From positions 27,063 to 91,062 of the forward strand of contig JALSLW010000080.1 in NCBI GenBank assembly GCA_026988155.1: a stretch of DNA of 64,000 nucleotides, given 5' to 3'. Positions within the stretch are counted from its first letter, which is position 1. Every line of letters begins with the position of its first letter. Made by a program: the position numbers and the translations under genes. Under the pieces are notes generated by a model. That model made no database searches. It had not been told where the DNA came from and saw only the letters and a program-made list of their open reading frames with translations. This DNA is from Methylomonas sp. Lineage in GTDB: Bacteria > Pseudomonadota > Gammaproteobacteria > Methylococcales > Methylomonadaceae. Below are positions 47,298-56,628 of the stretch, in pieces.

Positions 47298-47684
47298 TTT
47301 TCAATATATACTTCGCACGGATAAAAAATGCAGCGTTAACACTAGTTTGTGTTGACAGATTTAGTAGAATTGAAAGTTATTACTTATACGCCCTTTTCTT
47401 TACTCAAAAACACCTTTGATGCGCTTATCTAATGGACTTAAACCTTATATTATAAAAAGTATCTTAGAGAGCTTTGACAAGATTAATATTTATCTTTTTG
47501 GTCGCCGAATAGGTGATTCTAAACAAGGCGGTGATAGGTATTGCTATTGATCAAATGAAGTCTTTAAAAAAACATCGCTCCTTATCATAATTTTTCTTAC
47601 AGAACATAAAGAGGAGTATTCTGCTAATAAATCCAGCAGGAGATGCGTTATGTCAATAAATACAAATAAATAAAGAAGAGTATT
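47298..47684. other. Gap region holding a nucleotidyltransferase relic
   Basis: No intact gene lies in 387 bp. A decayed MNT-type nucleotidyltransferase start is recognisable at 47419-47550. The remainder is AT-rich, with an A/G-rich ribosome site (AAGAAGAG) at the end for the next gene. Confidence 0.5.
47419..47550 (+). pseudogene. Frameshifted relic of a minimal nucleotidyltransferase
   Basis: A 43-codon frame from ATG 47419 reads MRLSNGLKPYIIKSILESF and then INIYLFGRRIGDSKQGGD. This matches the beginning of MNT nucleotidyltransferases, where LFGSR-x(n)-GGDIDL forms the active site. Here the Ser is Arg (GRR), and the frame breaks right after GGD before the first Asp pair is completed. Continuation fragments can be read in other frames to about 47600. 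It lies just upstream of an intact HepT/MntA-like pair, so it is likely an older, dead copy. Confidence 0.6.
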
Positions 47685-48089
47685 ATGGAACAGGATATAC
47701 GTTGGAAGCAGCGTTTTGCTAATTTTGAAAAGGCCTATTTTCAACTAGAGCAAGCGGTTAATACTTATGATGATAGTGCTGAATCTATTATTAAAGAAGG
47801 AATTATTCAACGCTTTGAATTTACCCATGAGCTATCATGGAAGGTTATGAAAGATTATTTAATTTATGAGGGTTTTCAAAATATAACTGGCTCCAGAAGT
47901 GCAACCAGAGGTGCTTTTAATATTGACTTAATTAAGGAAGGTCAATGCTGGATGGATATGATTGATAGCCGAAATAAAACAGTACATACTTATCATGAAA
48001 ATATTCTTGAACAAGAATACAAGAAAGTTGTCAATGAGTATTATTCCTGTTTTTCTGCGTTTTATGAAAAGATGAAAACGTTATTATGA
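47685..48089 (+). CDS. HI0074-type nucleotidyltransferase substrate-binding protein (HepT-like)
   Basis: All-helical protein of 134 residues of the HI0074/HEPN-like group: ANFEKAYFQLEQAV, RFEFTHELSWKVMKDYL, RGAFNIDLIKEG and DSRNKTVHTYHEN. The last stretch has Arg-x4-His followed by TYH, which agrees with the Rx4-6H ribonuclease motif of HEPN toxins of type VII toxin-antitoxin systems. Its stop overlaps the nucleotidyltransferase start by four bases, so the pair is co-translated. It could be a toxin neutralised by AMPylation from its partner, or a substrate-binding helper; the former is inferred from the HepT/MntA precedent. Confidence 0.85.
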   Translation: MEQDIRWKQRFANFEKAYFQLEQAVNTYDDSAESIIKEGIIQRFEFTHELSWKVMKDYLIYEGFQNITGSRSATRGAFNIDLIKEGQCWMDMIDSRNKTVHTYHENILEQEYKKVVNEYYSCFSAFYEKMKTLL

Positions 48090-48460
48090 ACTTTGGGTTA
48101 GATCAATCGACCATCAATCGTATTTTATCTGTTTTTTCTAAACATGCTGAAATAGAGCAAGTCTTGATTTATGGCTCACGCGCTAAGGGAAATTTTCGTA
48201 AAGGCTCCGATATAGATTTGACGATGATAGGAAAAAATCTAACCGAACAGGCACTTTCTTCTGTTAAATCAGAGCTAGATGAGCTAAACACGCCTTATTT
48301 ATTTGATATTTCAATTTTTGACCAATTACATTCATCTGATTTAGAAGAGCATATTGCTAGAATAGGGCAGGTTTTTTATCAAAGTGATGATAAAAAAATT
48401 CATGAAATTCTGGGTGCATTCCCCAATGGTATTAAATTAAGAGGTTTATACAGCAATTAG
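48086..48460 (+). CDS. Minimal nucleotidyltransferase (MntA-like)
   Basis: Protein of 124 residues with the active site of MNT-type enzymes: LIYGSRAKGNFRKGSDIDL (GS-x10-DxD, about 33-51). The third acidic residue is in YLFDISIF (about 72-79). Such proteins transfer AMP to a Tyr of a partner HEPN protein and act as its antitoxin. It overlaps the partner gene by four bases. A C/G-rich terminator hairpin lies right after. The order (HEPN-like gene first, transferase second) is seen in several such pairs. Confidence 0.88.
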   Translation: MNFGLDQSTINRILSVFSKHAEIEQVLIYGSRAKGNFRKGSDIDLTMIGKNLTEQALSSVKSELDELNTPYLFDISIFDQLHSSDLEEHIARIGQVFYQSDDKKIHEILGAFPNGIKLRGLYSN

Positions 48461-48468
48461 GCTTGGAG

Positions 48469-48491
48469 ACGGGGTTTTAGCCCCGTATTTG
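48469..48491 (+). terminator. Terminator after HepT/MntA-like pair
   Basis: ACGGGG at 48469-48474 pairs with CCCCGT at 48481-48486 around TTTTAG, followed by ATTTG. The stem is strong but the T tail is short. It separates the pair from mfd. Confidence 0.55.
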
Positions 48492-48620
48492 TAGTGACTA
48501 AACTCCCTTCTCCGATTGTTTTATGCTTAACTTAATGGCATTGGTAGCGTCCCTTTTTAAAAAGCAACAGAGCTATCCAACAGGGTATAATAGTTGGCTT
48601 TTTATTTACGGCTCAAAGCA

Positions 48621-51600
48621 ATGCCAAAACAATCGATTTTTTCTCCTGAATTGCCTATGGATAACAGTCAGCCATTATTTTGGTCTGGCCTTGAGGGCTG
48701 TGGTGATTCTCTGGCTATTGCATCGGCGATTAAAAATGAAAATAGGCTGTTTGTTATTGTTACGCCTGACAATCAGACTGCTTTGCGATTAGAGCATGAA
48801 CTTTCTTTCTTTCTGAATGATGAGTACCCTATTTTACATTTCCCGGATTGGGAGACTCTGCCATATGACGTTTTTTCACCTTTGCCAGAGATTATTTCTG
48901 AGCGCTTAAAAACCTTGGCGGTTTTGCCGGAGACTAAGCGAGGGGCATTAGTTGTTTCTGTCGCGACTTTAATGCATCGGCTGGCGCCCAGAGAGCATGT
49001 GTTAGCCCACAGTTTCTCCATAGAGGTGGGTGGGGTTTTTAACATGGAGTTAAACAGGGTTAAGCTTGAAAGTGTGGGCTATCAATGTGTATCGCAGGTG
49101 TATCAGCATGCCGAGTTTGCAGTAAGAGGTTCGATTGTTGATCTGTTTCCCATGGGCAGCAAGCTGCCTTATCGTATTGAACTGTTTGATAACGATATTG
49201 AATCTATCCGTACTTTTGACCCCGAAACACAGCGTTCTTTGGAAAAAATAGATAAAATCCAGCTGTTTCCTGCCAGAGAATTCCCTTTTACTGATGATGC
49301 GATTAAGCATTTCCGTCAAGCATTTAGACATCAGTTTCCAGAGGTATCGCCTAAAAATATTTTGTATCTGGATGTTAGCAAAGGAGTCGCTCCAGGTGGC
49401 ATTGAATATTACTTCCCTCTTTTTGTTGATGATACTGAAACTTTATTTGATTATCTGCCAGAATCAGCAGCCTTAGTATTTTCTAAGCCTCAAAATGAAT
49501 CGGCTGCTAGCTTTTATAGAGAAGCGGAAGAACGCTTCCAGCAGCGTAAATATGATGTTGATAGACCTTTATTGGAGCCTGCTCTGCTGTTTCTTTCGGC
49601 AGATGGACTGCAGCAGCATATAGAAAAATTTTCCAGAGTGGTGTTAGACAGCCTGGGATCTGCTGTCAGTGAGTTTGCCTGTGAGGCTTTGCCAGACCTT
49701 ACTATTGATGATCGGCTGAAAGAGCCTGCATCACGGGTATTGAGCTTTTTGAAAGAATTTACTGGCAAGGTACTTTTTGTTGCCGAAACTGCCGGGCACA
49801 GAGAAGGGCTGATTGATAAGCTCAAGAGTTACAAAGTGAGCCTTAAGCCGGTTCAATCCTGGCCGGAATTTTTAGCAGAAAAAAAATCACCCTGCATTTT
49901 AGTTGCACCGATGGATCATGGTTTATTGTTGGACCATCCTGAAATTGCAGTTATTACTGAAAGGCAACTGAGTGGAGAGAAGGTTCAGCAGCGGCGCAGA
50001 CGGCGCAAGTCGGCAGCTAAAGAACTGGAAAATGTTTTTAATAATCTTAATGAGCTGACGATAGGTTCGCCGGTGGTGCATCAGGAACATGGTGTCGGTC
50101 GCTATTTGGGTTTGCAGACACTTGAAATAGGCGGCATAACGTCTGAATTTTTGACTTTATCCTATGCCAACGATGATAAGCTTTATGTGCCTGTTTCATC
50201 ACTGCAATTAATTGGGCGATATAGCGGTGCCAGTGCAGAGAGTGCACCATTGCATAAGCTAGGCAGTGACCGCTGGAGCAAAGCTAAGAAAAAGGCTATG
50301 GAACGCGCCAGAGATGTGGCTGCCGAATTATTGGATATTCATGCTAAACGGGCTGCCAAGGCGGGGCATGCTTTTAAGGTTGATAATGCAGAGTATTTAG
50401 CGTTTTCTGCTGAGTTTCCCTTTGAAGAAACTCCAGACCAGGCTGTCGCAATCGATGCACTTTATCAAGATATGCTGAGTCCGCAGCCAATGGATAGAGT
50501 GATTTGCGGCGATGTGGGCTTTGGAAAAACAGAAGTCGCCATGCGGGCCGCTTTTGTTGCTGTTCAAAGCGGTAAGCAAGTTGCTGTACTGGTGCCGACA
50601 ACTCTATTGGCGCAGCAGCATTATCAGAATTTTAGAGACCGGTTTGCAGACTGGCCTGTACGTGTTGAGGTGCTGTCGCGTTTTGTAACGGCAAAACAGC
50701 AGAAAAGGGTGGTTGCGGAATTGGAAGCAGGAAAAGTCGATATTGTTATTGGTACCCATAAAATACTTTCAAAAGAATTGAAGTATAAAGCGCTGGGTCT
50801 GGTTATTATAGATGAAGAGCATCGGTTTGGTGTGCGTCAAAAAGAACATTTTAAAAAATTGCGCTATGATTTAGACTTGCTGACCTTAACTGCTACACCA
50901 ATCCCCCGCACTTTAAATATGGCCATGGCAGGGTTAAGGGATATTTCCATTATCGCCAGTCCACCGCCTAACCGCCACCCTATCAAGACTTTTATCAGCG
51001 AATGGATTGATGTACAGATTCAGGAAGCCTGTCAGCGTGAAATCAAGCGGGGCGGGCAGGTTTTCTTTTTACACAATGATGTAAAAACGATGGATAAAAT
51101 GGCAAGGGAAATTGAAAAATTGGTGCCAGAAGCCAGAGTAAAAATTGCCCATGGACAAATGGCTGAGCGTGAGCTTGAACAGATTATGCTGGATTTTTAT
51201 CATCAGCGCTTCAACTTGCTGCTAAGCACCACCATTATAGAAAGCGGCATTGATATACCTACAGCAAATACTATCATTATAAATCGAGCCGATAAATTGG
51301 GGCTGGCACAATTGCATCAATTACGTGGGCGGGTAGGGCGCTCTCATCATAGAGCTTATGCCTATTTTATTGTGCCGCCAAAAACCTTAATGAGCAAAGA
51401 TGCGGTGAAGCGACTGGAAGCACTGGATACCTCGGGCGAATTGGGTGCTGGCTTTATGCTGTCATCGCACGATATGGAAATTCGGGGTGCGGGTGAACTA
51501 TTGGGTGATGGGCAGAGCGGACAGATTCAGGAAATAGGCTTTACCTTATACACAGAGTTACTGGAACGTGCCGTCAATGCTTTGAAGTCTGGAAATCAGC

Positions 51601-52064
51601 CAGAACTCGATGCACCAATGGAAACAGGTCCAGAGGTTGATTTACAGGCACAGGCATTGATTCCTGAGGATTATTTGCCTGATATTCATGCCAGACTGGT
51701 TTTATACAAGCGTATAGCCAGCACTGAAAATCATCAGGAACTGAGGGCTTTAAAAGTTGAAATGATTGACAGATTTGGTCTATTGCCTGAAGCTGTTAAA
51801 GTATTATTTAGTGTAACTGAACTTAAGCAGCAGGCTGATCCGTTGGGGATTAAAAAAATTGATGCCCATGTGGCGGGTGGCCGGGTTGTTTTTGGCGCTA
51901 ATCCTAAAATCAATACGGAACAGCTAATTCGCATGATTCAGACAAAACCGCTGACCTATCAGTTTGATGGTGCAGATAAGTTTAAATTTACTGAAGAATT
52001 TGAAGGCGTGGAGGAGAAAATAGAATTTATCTCTGCGTTATTGAATGAATTAACGCCCGCTTAA
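48621..52064 (+). CDS. mfd: Transcription-repair coupling factor
   Basis: DNA translocase of 1147 residues that removes stalled RNA polymerase and recruits UvrA. The UvrB-like N-terminal part (about 25-350) contains FPDWETLPYDVFSP and VGYQCVSQVYQHAEFAVRG. The RNA polymerase-interaction domain has VVHQEHGVGRYLGL (about 490-503). The translocase has GDVGFGKTEVAMRAAF (Walker A, about 630), IIDEEHRFGVRQKEHF (DEEH) and LRGRVGRSHHRAYAY (motif VI). A C-terminal regulatory domain follows. ATG 48621 (MPKQS) is preferred over the TTG nine codons earlier. CsiV and DUF1289 genes follow closely, the usual Pseudomonas-type order. Confidence 0.97.
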   Translation: MPKQSIFSPELPMDNSQPLFWSGLEGCGDSLAIASAIKNENRLFVIVTPDNQTALRLEHELSFFLNDEYPILHFPDWETLPYDVFSPLPEIISERLKTLAVLPETKRGALVVSVATLMHRLAPREHVLAHSFSIEVGGVFNMELNRVKLESVGYQCVSQVYQHAEFAVRGSIVDLFPMGSKLPYRIELFDNDIESIRTFDPETQRSLEKIDKIQLFPAREFPFTDDAIKHFRQAFRHQFPEVSPKNILYLDVSKGVAPGGIEYYFPLFVDDTETLFDYLPESAALVFSKPQNESAASFYREAEERFQQRKYDVDRPLLEPALLFLSADGLQQHIEKFSRVVLDSLGSAVSEFACEALPDLTIDDRLKEPASRVLSFLKEFTGKVLFVAETAGHREGLIDKLKSYKVSLKPVQSWPEFLAEKKSPCILVAPMDHGLLLDHPEIAVITERQLSGEKVQQRRRRRKSAAKELENVFNNLNELTIGSPVVHQEHGVGRYLGLQTLEIGGITSEFLTLSYANDDKLYVPVSSLQLIGRYSGASAESAPLHKLGSDRWSKAKKKAMERARDVAAELLDIHAKRAAKAGHAFKVDNAEYLAFSAEFPFEETPDQAVAIDALYQDMLSPQPMDRVICGDVGFGKTEVAMRAAFVAVQSGKQVAVLVPTTLLAQQHYQNFRDRFADWPVRVEVLSRFVTAKQQKRVVAELEAGKVDIVIGTHKILSKELKYKALGLVIIDEEHRFGVRQKEHFKKLRYDLDLLTLTATPIPRTLNMAMAGLRDISIIASPPPNRHPIKTFISEWIDVQIQEACQREIKRGGQVFFLHNDVKTMDKMAREIEKLVPEARVKIAHGQMAERELEQIMLDFYHQRFNLLLSTTIIESGIDIPTANTIIINRADKLGLAQLHQLRGRVGRSHHRAYAYFIVPPKTLMSKDAVKRLEALDTSGELGAGFMLSSHDMEIRGAGELLGDGQSGQIQEIGFTLYTELLERAVNALKSGNQPELDAPMETGPEVDLQAQALIPEDYLPDIHARLVLYKRIASTENHQELRALKVEMIDRFGLLPEAVKVLFSVTELKQQADPLGIKKIDAHVAGGRVVFGANPKINTEQLIRMIQTKPLTYQFDGADKFKFTEEFEGVEEKIEFISALLNELTPA

Positions 52065-52076
52065 TAAAGGTTTGGA

Positions 52077-52586
52077 ATGAAAAATAATAAAATACTCTTG
52101 ATACTACTGCTTAGCTTTTTCTGTGGCAATGTTTATGCAAAATCCCGTACCTATAAAATTGAATTGCTGATTTTTTCACAGGAAATGCCGAATACGGAAA
52201 TCTTTGATCAAACGGAAAGTAGGATTGAATGGCCCAAACGGCTAGCAGACCGAGCAGCCTATACTGCTGTCAATTCCAGTCTAACAGGCAGTTATGCGAA
52301 ATTAAGCAGAAGTCAAAATTATCAGCCCTTATTGCATGTGGCATGGGTTCAGTCAGTTTCAGCAAACAGCCATGGCAGGGCTGTAAAGATTTCTGACCCC
52401 AGCGGGTCTATTAAGGGGTTTTTTCAGCTGCAGCGGGGGAGTCTTATTTATATGATTGCTGATATTGAATATCAGTCTGATTCTGTTATTTATCGAATAA
52501 ATGAAAAAAGACGCTTTAAATTAAAAGATATTCATTATTTAGATCATCCAAAATTTGGCGTGCTGGTTCGTGTCTCACCCTATTGA
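52077..52586 (+). CDS. CsiV-family exported protein
   Basis: Exported protein of 169 residues with a signal peptide (about 1-22, ending VYA-KS). After it come YKIELLIFSQEMPNTEIF and SRIEWPKRLADR, then later WVQSVSANSHGRAVKI and LRRSL-like RGSLIYMIADIEYQ. The pattern fits the CsiV family, known in Pseudomonas as a peptidoglycan-interacting partner of the sulfated-sugar/cell wall protease system. It lies 12 bp after mfd, a conserved neighbour pair. The function in this organism is not known. Confidence 0.7.
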   Translation: MKNNKILLILLLSFFCGNVYAKSRTYKIELLIFSQEMPNTEIFDQTESRIEWPKRLADRAAYTAVNSSLTGSYAKLSRSQNYQPLLHVAWVQSVSANSHGRAVKISDPSGSIKGFFQLQRGSLIYMIADIEYQSDSVIYRINEKRRFKLKDIHYLDHPKFGVLVRVSPY

Positions 52587-52587
52587 T

Positions 52588-52773
52588 ATGAATGGAGAAA
52601 CAAAGTCACCATGCGTACGGAACTGCTGTTTGGATGATAATGACATATGCCTTGGGTGTTTCCGTTCATTAACAGAAATAATGCAGTGGACTTTAGTGGA
52701 TGAAGAAACGCGACGGACATTTTTAAACAATTGCCATCGGCGAAAAGGCAACGATAAAATATCAGATTTTTAA
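52588..52773 (+). CDS. DUF1289 family small Fe-S-like protein
   Basis: Protein of 61 residues from ATG 52588, one base after the upstream stop. It has the DUF1289 pattern SPCVRNCCLDDNDICLGCFRSLTEI. The four Cys spaced C-x3-C-x8-C-x2-C (with an extra neighbouring Cys) may bind a metal or Fe-S cluster. The domain's function is unknown. The longer frame beginning at 52555 overlaps the previous gene and is not needed. Confidence 0.85.
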   Translation: MNGETKSPCVRNCCLDDNDICLGCFRSLTEIMQWTLVDEETRRTFLNNCHRRKGNDKISDF

Positions 52774-52863
52774 TATTGGGTTATAATATCGGCCATTTTA
52801 CTCAATCTTTAAGTATTGAGGATTTATTTAAGTAGATTTGGTTTGGAGTATCTACAGACTAGT

Positions 52864-54213
52864 ATGGCGCAAAAACTATATATACAGACTAACGGCTGTC
52901 AAATGAATGAGTACGATTCTGATAAAATGCGGGACGTACTGCAGGCTTCTCATGCAATGGAAATGACTGAAATTCCGGAAGAAGCCGATGTTCTTCTTTT
53001 GAATACCTGTTCAATTAGAGAGAAAGCACAGGAAAAAGTTTTTTCTGCCATTGGCCGTTGGCGCAAAATTAAAAACAGGCGTCCTGATGTCATTATTGGC
53101 GTGGGTGGCTGTGTGGCGAGTCAGGAAGGAGCCGCGATTCAAAAGCGGGCACCTTATGTAGATATTGTATTTGGCCCTCAAACCTTACACCGTTTGCCTG
53201 AGCTGTTAGATGAAGCGCGTAAAACGCATAAGCGTGTCGTTGATATTTCTTTTCCGGAAATAGAAAAATTTGATGCATTGCCAGAACCCAGAGCGGAAGG
53301 ACCTAAAGCTTTCGTTTCAATTATGGAAGGTTGCAGTAAATATTGTACTTTTTGCGTTGTACCCTATACTCGGGGTGAAGAAATCAGTCGTCCACTCAAT
53401 GATGTAATTGCTGAAATTTCTGTGCTAGCCGGGCAGGGCGTTCGAGAAATCAATCTGCTTGGACAAAATGTTAATGCCTATCGCGGTGAAATGGATGATG
53501 GCGAAATAGCAGGATTTTCTCTGCTTTTGCATTATGTAGCAGCGGTTGATGGCATAGACAGAATTCGCTTTACAACTTCTCACCCTGCTGAATACACTGA
53601 TGATATTATTGAGGCATTTGCTGAAATTCCAGAATTGGTCAGTCATCTGCATCTGCCTGTGCAGAGTGGATCTGATAATATTTTAACTAATATGAAGCGG
53701 GGTTACACCCGGGCTGATTATCTTGAAATTATGGATAAGATGAAAGCGGTTCGCCCCGGCATTAGTCTGTCCTCTGATTTCATTATCGGTTTCCCCGGGG
53801 AAACTGAAGCAGAGTTTGAAGAAACCATGAGTTTAATTGAGCAGGTAGGGTTCGATTTTTCCTATAGTTTTGTCTACAGTGCACGCCCAGGGACGCCGGC
53901 TGCTGAGCTAGCTGATGATGTGTCGGAAGATGTTAAAAAACAGCATCTTAAAAAGTTAAAAACTCGATTGGATGAAATGACTCAGGATATTTCAAGAAAA
54001 ATGGTTGATACGGTTCAAACAGTTTTGGTTGAAGGTGTTTCAAAAAAGAACCCATTGCAAATGACTGGAAGAACAGAGAATAATCGGGTGGTTAATTTTA
54101 CTGCTCATCCACGTTTAGCAGGGCAGTTTGTTGATGTTATAATTACCGAAGCCTTGCCAAACTCCTTAAGAGCTCGCCTAGTCGAGTCCTCTGTTGATAA
54201 AATTATAAATTAA
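52864..54213 (+). CDS. miaB: tRNA-2-methylthio-N6-dimethylallyladenosine synthase MiaB
   Basis: Radical SAM methylthiotransferase of 449 residues that modifies A37 of tRNAs reading UNN codons. The N-terminal cluster Cys are in [21 protein letters not shown] and GGCVASQEG. The radical SAM motif is [16 protein letters not shown] (CxxxCxxC, about 154-161). The C-terminal TRAM domain starts near residue 375 ([18 protein letters not shown]). ATG 52864 gives the normal N-terminus ([12 protein letters not shown]); the frame can be read 16 codons further back. phoH follows 16 bp later, then ybeY and corC, a widely conserved gammaproteobacterial operon. Confidence 0.97.
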   Translation: MAQKLYIQTNGCQMNEYDSDKMRDVLQASHAMEMTEIPEEADVLLLNTCSIREKAQEKVFSAIGRWRKIKNRRPDVIIGVGGCVASQEGAAIQKRAPYVDIVFGPQTLHRLPELLDEARKTHKRVVDISFPEIEKFDALPEPRAEGPKAFVSIMEGCSKYCTFCVVPYTRGEEISRPLNDVIAEISVLAGQGVREINLLGQNVNAYRGEMDDGEIAGFSLLLHYVAAVDGIDRIRFTTSHPAEYTDDIIEAFAEIPELVSHLHLPVQSGSDNILTNMKRGYTRADYLEIMDKMKAVRPGISLSSDFIIGFPGETEAEFEETMSLIEQVGFDFSYSFVYSARPGTPAAELADDVSEDVKKQHLKKLKTRLDEMTQDISRKMVDTVQTVLVEGVSKKNPLQMTGRTENNRVVNFTAHPRLAGQFVDVIITEALPNSLRARLVESSVDKIIN

Positions 54214-54229
54214 ACTTCCAGTAGATACC

Positions 54230-55216
54230 TTGTCAGAAATTCAAATTTCCAAAGAATTCGTCTTATTGCCAGCAGATAATAACCGGCTAGCTAACCTTTG
54301 CGGACAGTTTGATGTACATTTGCATCAAATTGAACAGCGGTTGAAAGTTGAGATCGCCAATCGAGGCAATCAATTTAAAGTAACGGGTTTTGCTGATGCA
54401 GTAAAGGCAACGAGTGCAGTTATGCATACGCTATTTGACGCTACAAATAAAGAGTTGATAACACCAGAGGATATACATTTGGCAATGCAGGAATCCAGTA
54501 TTCAGCAAATAATAGGACCCGTAGCTAATGAGCCGGCAACTGCAGATCAGGTTTTTATTAAAACCAAGCAGGGGGTCATAAAGGGTCGAGGCAAAAATCA
54601 GCAAAATTATTTAAAACAAATTAAAACTTGCGATATTAACTTTGGTGTGGGGCCGGCAGGAACAGGAAAGACCTATTTAGCGGTCGCATGTGCAGTTGAT
54701 GCGCTGCAGGCTGAAACTGTAAGGCGTATTATTTTAGTTCGCCCAGCGGTGGAGGCAGGCGAAAAGCTAGGTTTTTTGCCGGGAGATATGGCCCAAAAAG
54801 TAGATCCCTATTTGCGCCCCCTGTATGATGCTTTATACGATATGCTAGGGTTTGAGCGAGTTGAAAAGTTACTGGAAAAGAACGTGATTGAAGTGGCTCC
54901 TTTAGCTTTTATGCGTGGGAGGACTTTAAATGATTCCTTTATTATTTTAGATGAGGCACAAAATACCACTGTTGAGCAGATCAAAATGTTTTTGACAAGG
55001 GTTGGCTTTGGCTCTACTGCTGTTGTTACTGGCGATGTAACACAGATTGATTTGCCAAATGATAAAATGTCTGGCTTAAAGCACGTGCTGCAGGTGTTAA
55101 AAGGGGTTGACGGCATCAGTTTTACCTCTTTTGGTGCCAAAGATGTAGTTAGACATCCATTGGTTCAGCGAATTGTGCTTGCTTATGAACGTTACGAGAA
55201 ACAGCAGCAAGAATAA
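54230..55216 (+). CDS. PhoH-like ATPase (PhoL)
   Basis: Cytoplasmic P-loop protein of 328 residues linked to RNA metabolism through its neighbour ybeY. Walker A is GVGPAGTGKTYLAVACAVD (about 140-158), Walker B is FIILDEAQNTTVEQIKM, and sensor I follows in VVTGDVTQIDLP. The start is probably TTG 54230, which gives MSEIQISKEFVL; no ATG lies near. The stop shares one base with ybeY (TAATG). It sits between miaB and ybeY in a single operon. Confidence 0.93.
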   Translation: MSEIQISKEFVLLPADNNRLANLCGQFDVHLHQIEQRLKVEIANRGNQFKVTGFADAVKATSAVMHTLFDATNKELITPEDIHLAMQESSIQQIIGPVANEPATADQVFIKTKQGVIKGRGKNQQNYLKQIKTCDINFGVGPAGTGKTYLAVACAVDALQAETVRRIILVRPAVEAGEKLGFLPGDMAQKVDPYLRPLYDALYDMLGFERVEKLLEKNVIEVAPLAFMRGRTLNDSFIILDEAQNTTVEQIKMFLTRVGFGSTAVVTGDVTQIDLPNDKMSGLKHVLQVLKGVDGISFTSFGAKDVVRHPLVQRIVLAYERYEKQQQE

Positions 55217-55668
55217 TGAATTGTTTGGATTTTCAGATTGTATCTAAATCCCGGAAATTGCCTGCACAGGCATTATTTAAAAAATGGGTTGATGCTGTTT
55301 TGCAGGATGAGTCGCAAGACTCAGAAATTGTTATCCGAATTGTTGATGAACAGGAAATGATTCAGTTTAATGAACAGTACCGCGATAAAAAAGGCTCCAC
55401 TAATATATTAAGCTTTCCTTTTGATCCGCCAAAGGGAGTAGATAGTGATTTGTTAGGCGATCTGCTCATTTGCGCGCAGGTAATTGAAGCAGAATCAAAG
55501 CAGCAGAATAAACAGCTGGAGCATCATTGGGCACACATGATTGTCCATGGCGTGCTTCATTTAATAGGCTACAACCATATTGATGCACTAGAAGCAGCAG
55601 AAATGGAACTCCTGGAAATTAAAATATTAAGATCTATACAAATAGACAACCCATATGAGGAAAAATAG
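55216..55668 (+). CDS. ybeY: Endoribonuclease YbeY
   Basis: Zn2+-dependent RNase of 150 residues that acts in 16S rRNA maturation and 70S quality control. The metal motif is HGVLHLIGYNHIDALE (about 114-129): three His in H-x3-H-x5-H, with Asn where many relatives have Asp. It also has the conserved KKGSTNILSFPFD and LGDLLIC. The start is fused to the phoH stop, and corC begins 3 bp after the stop, so expression is coupled. Confidence 0.96.
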   Translation: MNCLDFQIVSKSRKLPAQALFKKWVDAVLQDESQDSEIVIRIVDEQEMIQFNEQYRDKKGSTNILSFPFDPPKGVDSDLLGDLLICAQVIEAESKQQNKQLEHHWAHMIVHGVLHLIGYNHIDALEAAEMELLEIKILRSIQIDNPYEEK

Positions 55669-55671
55669 CAG

Positions 55672-56523
55672 ATGAGTGATGATAAACCCCCAAGTAGTCA
55701 GCCCCAGCAAAAAAGCCTGATTGATCGAATTGGCCACTTTTTGTCTGGAGAACCTCGGGATCAAGATGATCTTCTGGAAATGCTCAAAGAAGCTCACGAA
55801 AAGCATTTGCTAGATGCAGATGCCTTGTCTATGATAGAAGGCATTCTTCATTTTTCTGAAATGCGGGTTAGGGATATTATGATTCCCCGGGTTCAGATGC
55901 ATGTAGTCTCTAAAACTATTTCGCTGGAATCGGTTTTTCCTATAGCTGTAGAATATGGACATTCCAGAATTCCTGTTATTGAAGATGACCGGAGCAAAGT
56001 GGTCGGTGTTTTGCTGGCAAAAGATTTGCTGGAATATGCAACAGATAGTAATAATCTAATGGTTGCTGATATTATGCGGCCGGTTAGTGTGGTACCGGAA
56101 AGTAAACGGCTGAATGTTTTATTGAAAGAGTTCCGTACCGAACGCAGTCATATGGTGATAGTAGTTGATGAGTACGGCGTTACTGCTGGTCTTGTTACCA
56201 TAGAAGACGTGCTGGAACAGATTGTCGGCGAAATTGAAGATGAGCATGATAGCGAAGAAGAGCAGTATGTTCAGAAATCTAACGATAAAAGATTCACAAT
56301 TAAGGCCTTGATGCCTATAGATGAGTTTAACGAGTATTTTTCTGCTGATCTGCAAGATGATGAACATGACACGATAGGCGGGTTTGTAATTCGTCAAATT
56401 GGGTATATGCCTAAAAAAGGTGATAGCCTTGAATACAGGCAGTTTCGATTTGAAGTGCTGCATGCTGATGATAGGCGAGTGTTCTTGCTGAAATTGAAGC
56501 TGATTAATGAGGGTGAGGGGTAG
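55672..56523 (+). CDS. corC: CorC/HlyC-family CBS protein
   Basis: Protein of 283 residues with paired CBS domains (about 65-190: VRDIMIPRVQMHVV, VVDEYGVTAGLVTIEDVLEQIVGEI). A C-terminal CorC_HlyC domain (about 205-280) has DTIGGFVIRQIGYMPKKGD. It lacks the membrane part found in other family members. It is implicated in Mg2+/Co2+ efflux, though its biochemical role is debated. It is last in the miaB-phoH-ybeY-corC operon; lnt, often next in relatives, is absent and a convergent gene follows. Confidence 0.93.
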   Translation: MSDDKPPSSQPQQKSLIDRIGHFLSGEPRDQDDLLEMLKEAHEKHLLDADALSMIEGILHFSEMRVRDIMIPRVQMHVVSKTISLESVFPIAVEYGHSRIPVIEDDRSKVVGVLLAKDLLEYATDSNNLMVADIMRPVSVVPESKRLNVLLKEFRTERSHMVIVVDEYGVTAGLVTIEDVLEQIVGEIEDEHDSEEEQYVQKSNDKRFTIKALMPIDEFNEYFSADLQDDEHDTIGGFVIRQIGYMPKKGDSLEYRQFRFEVLHADDRRVFLLKLKLINEGEG

Positions 56524-56628
56524 ATTTTTTTTGAACCAGGTCTCCCAGCGCTTTTTGTATGCAACCAACAGGTTATTATCAATTATTAATGGACGGAATG
56601 CGGTTAGATTAATAATCTGAAAAAAGGG

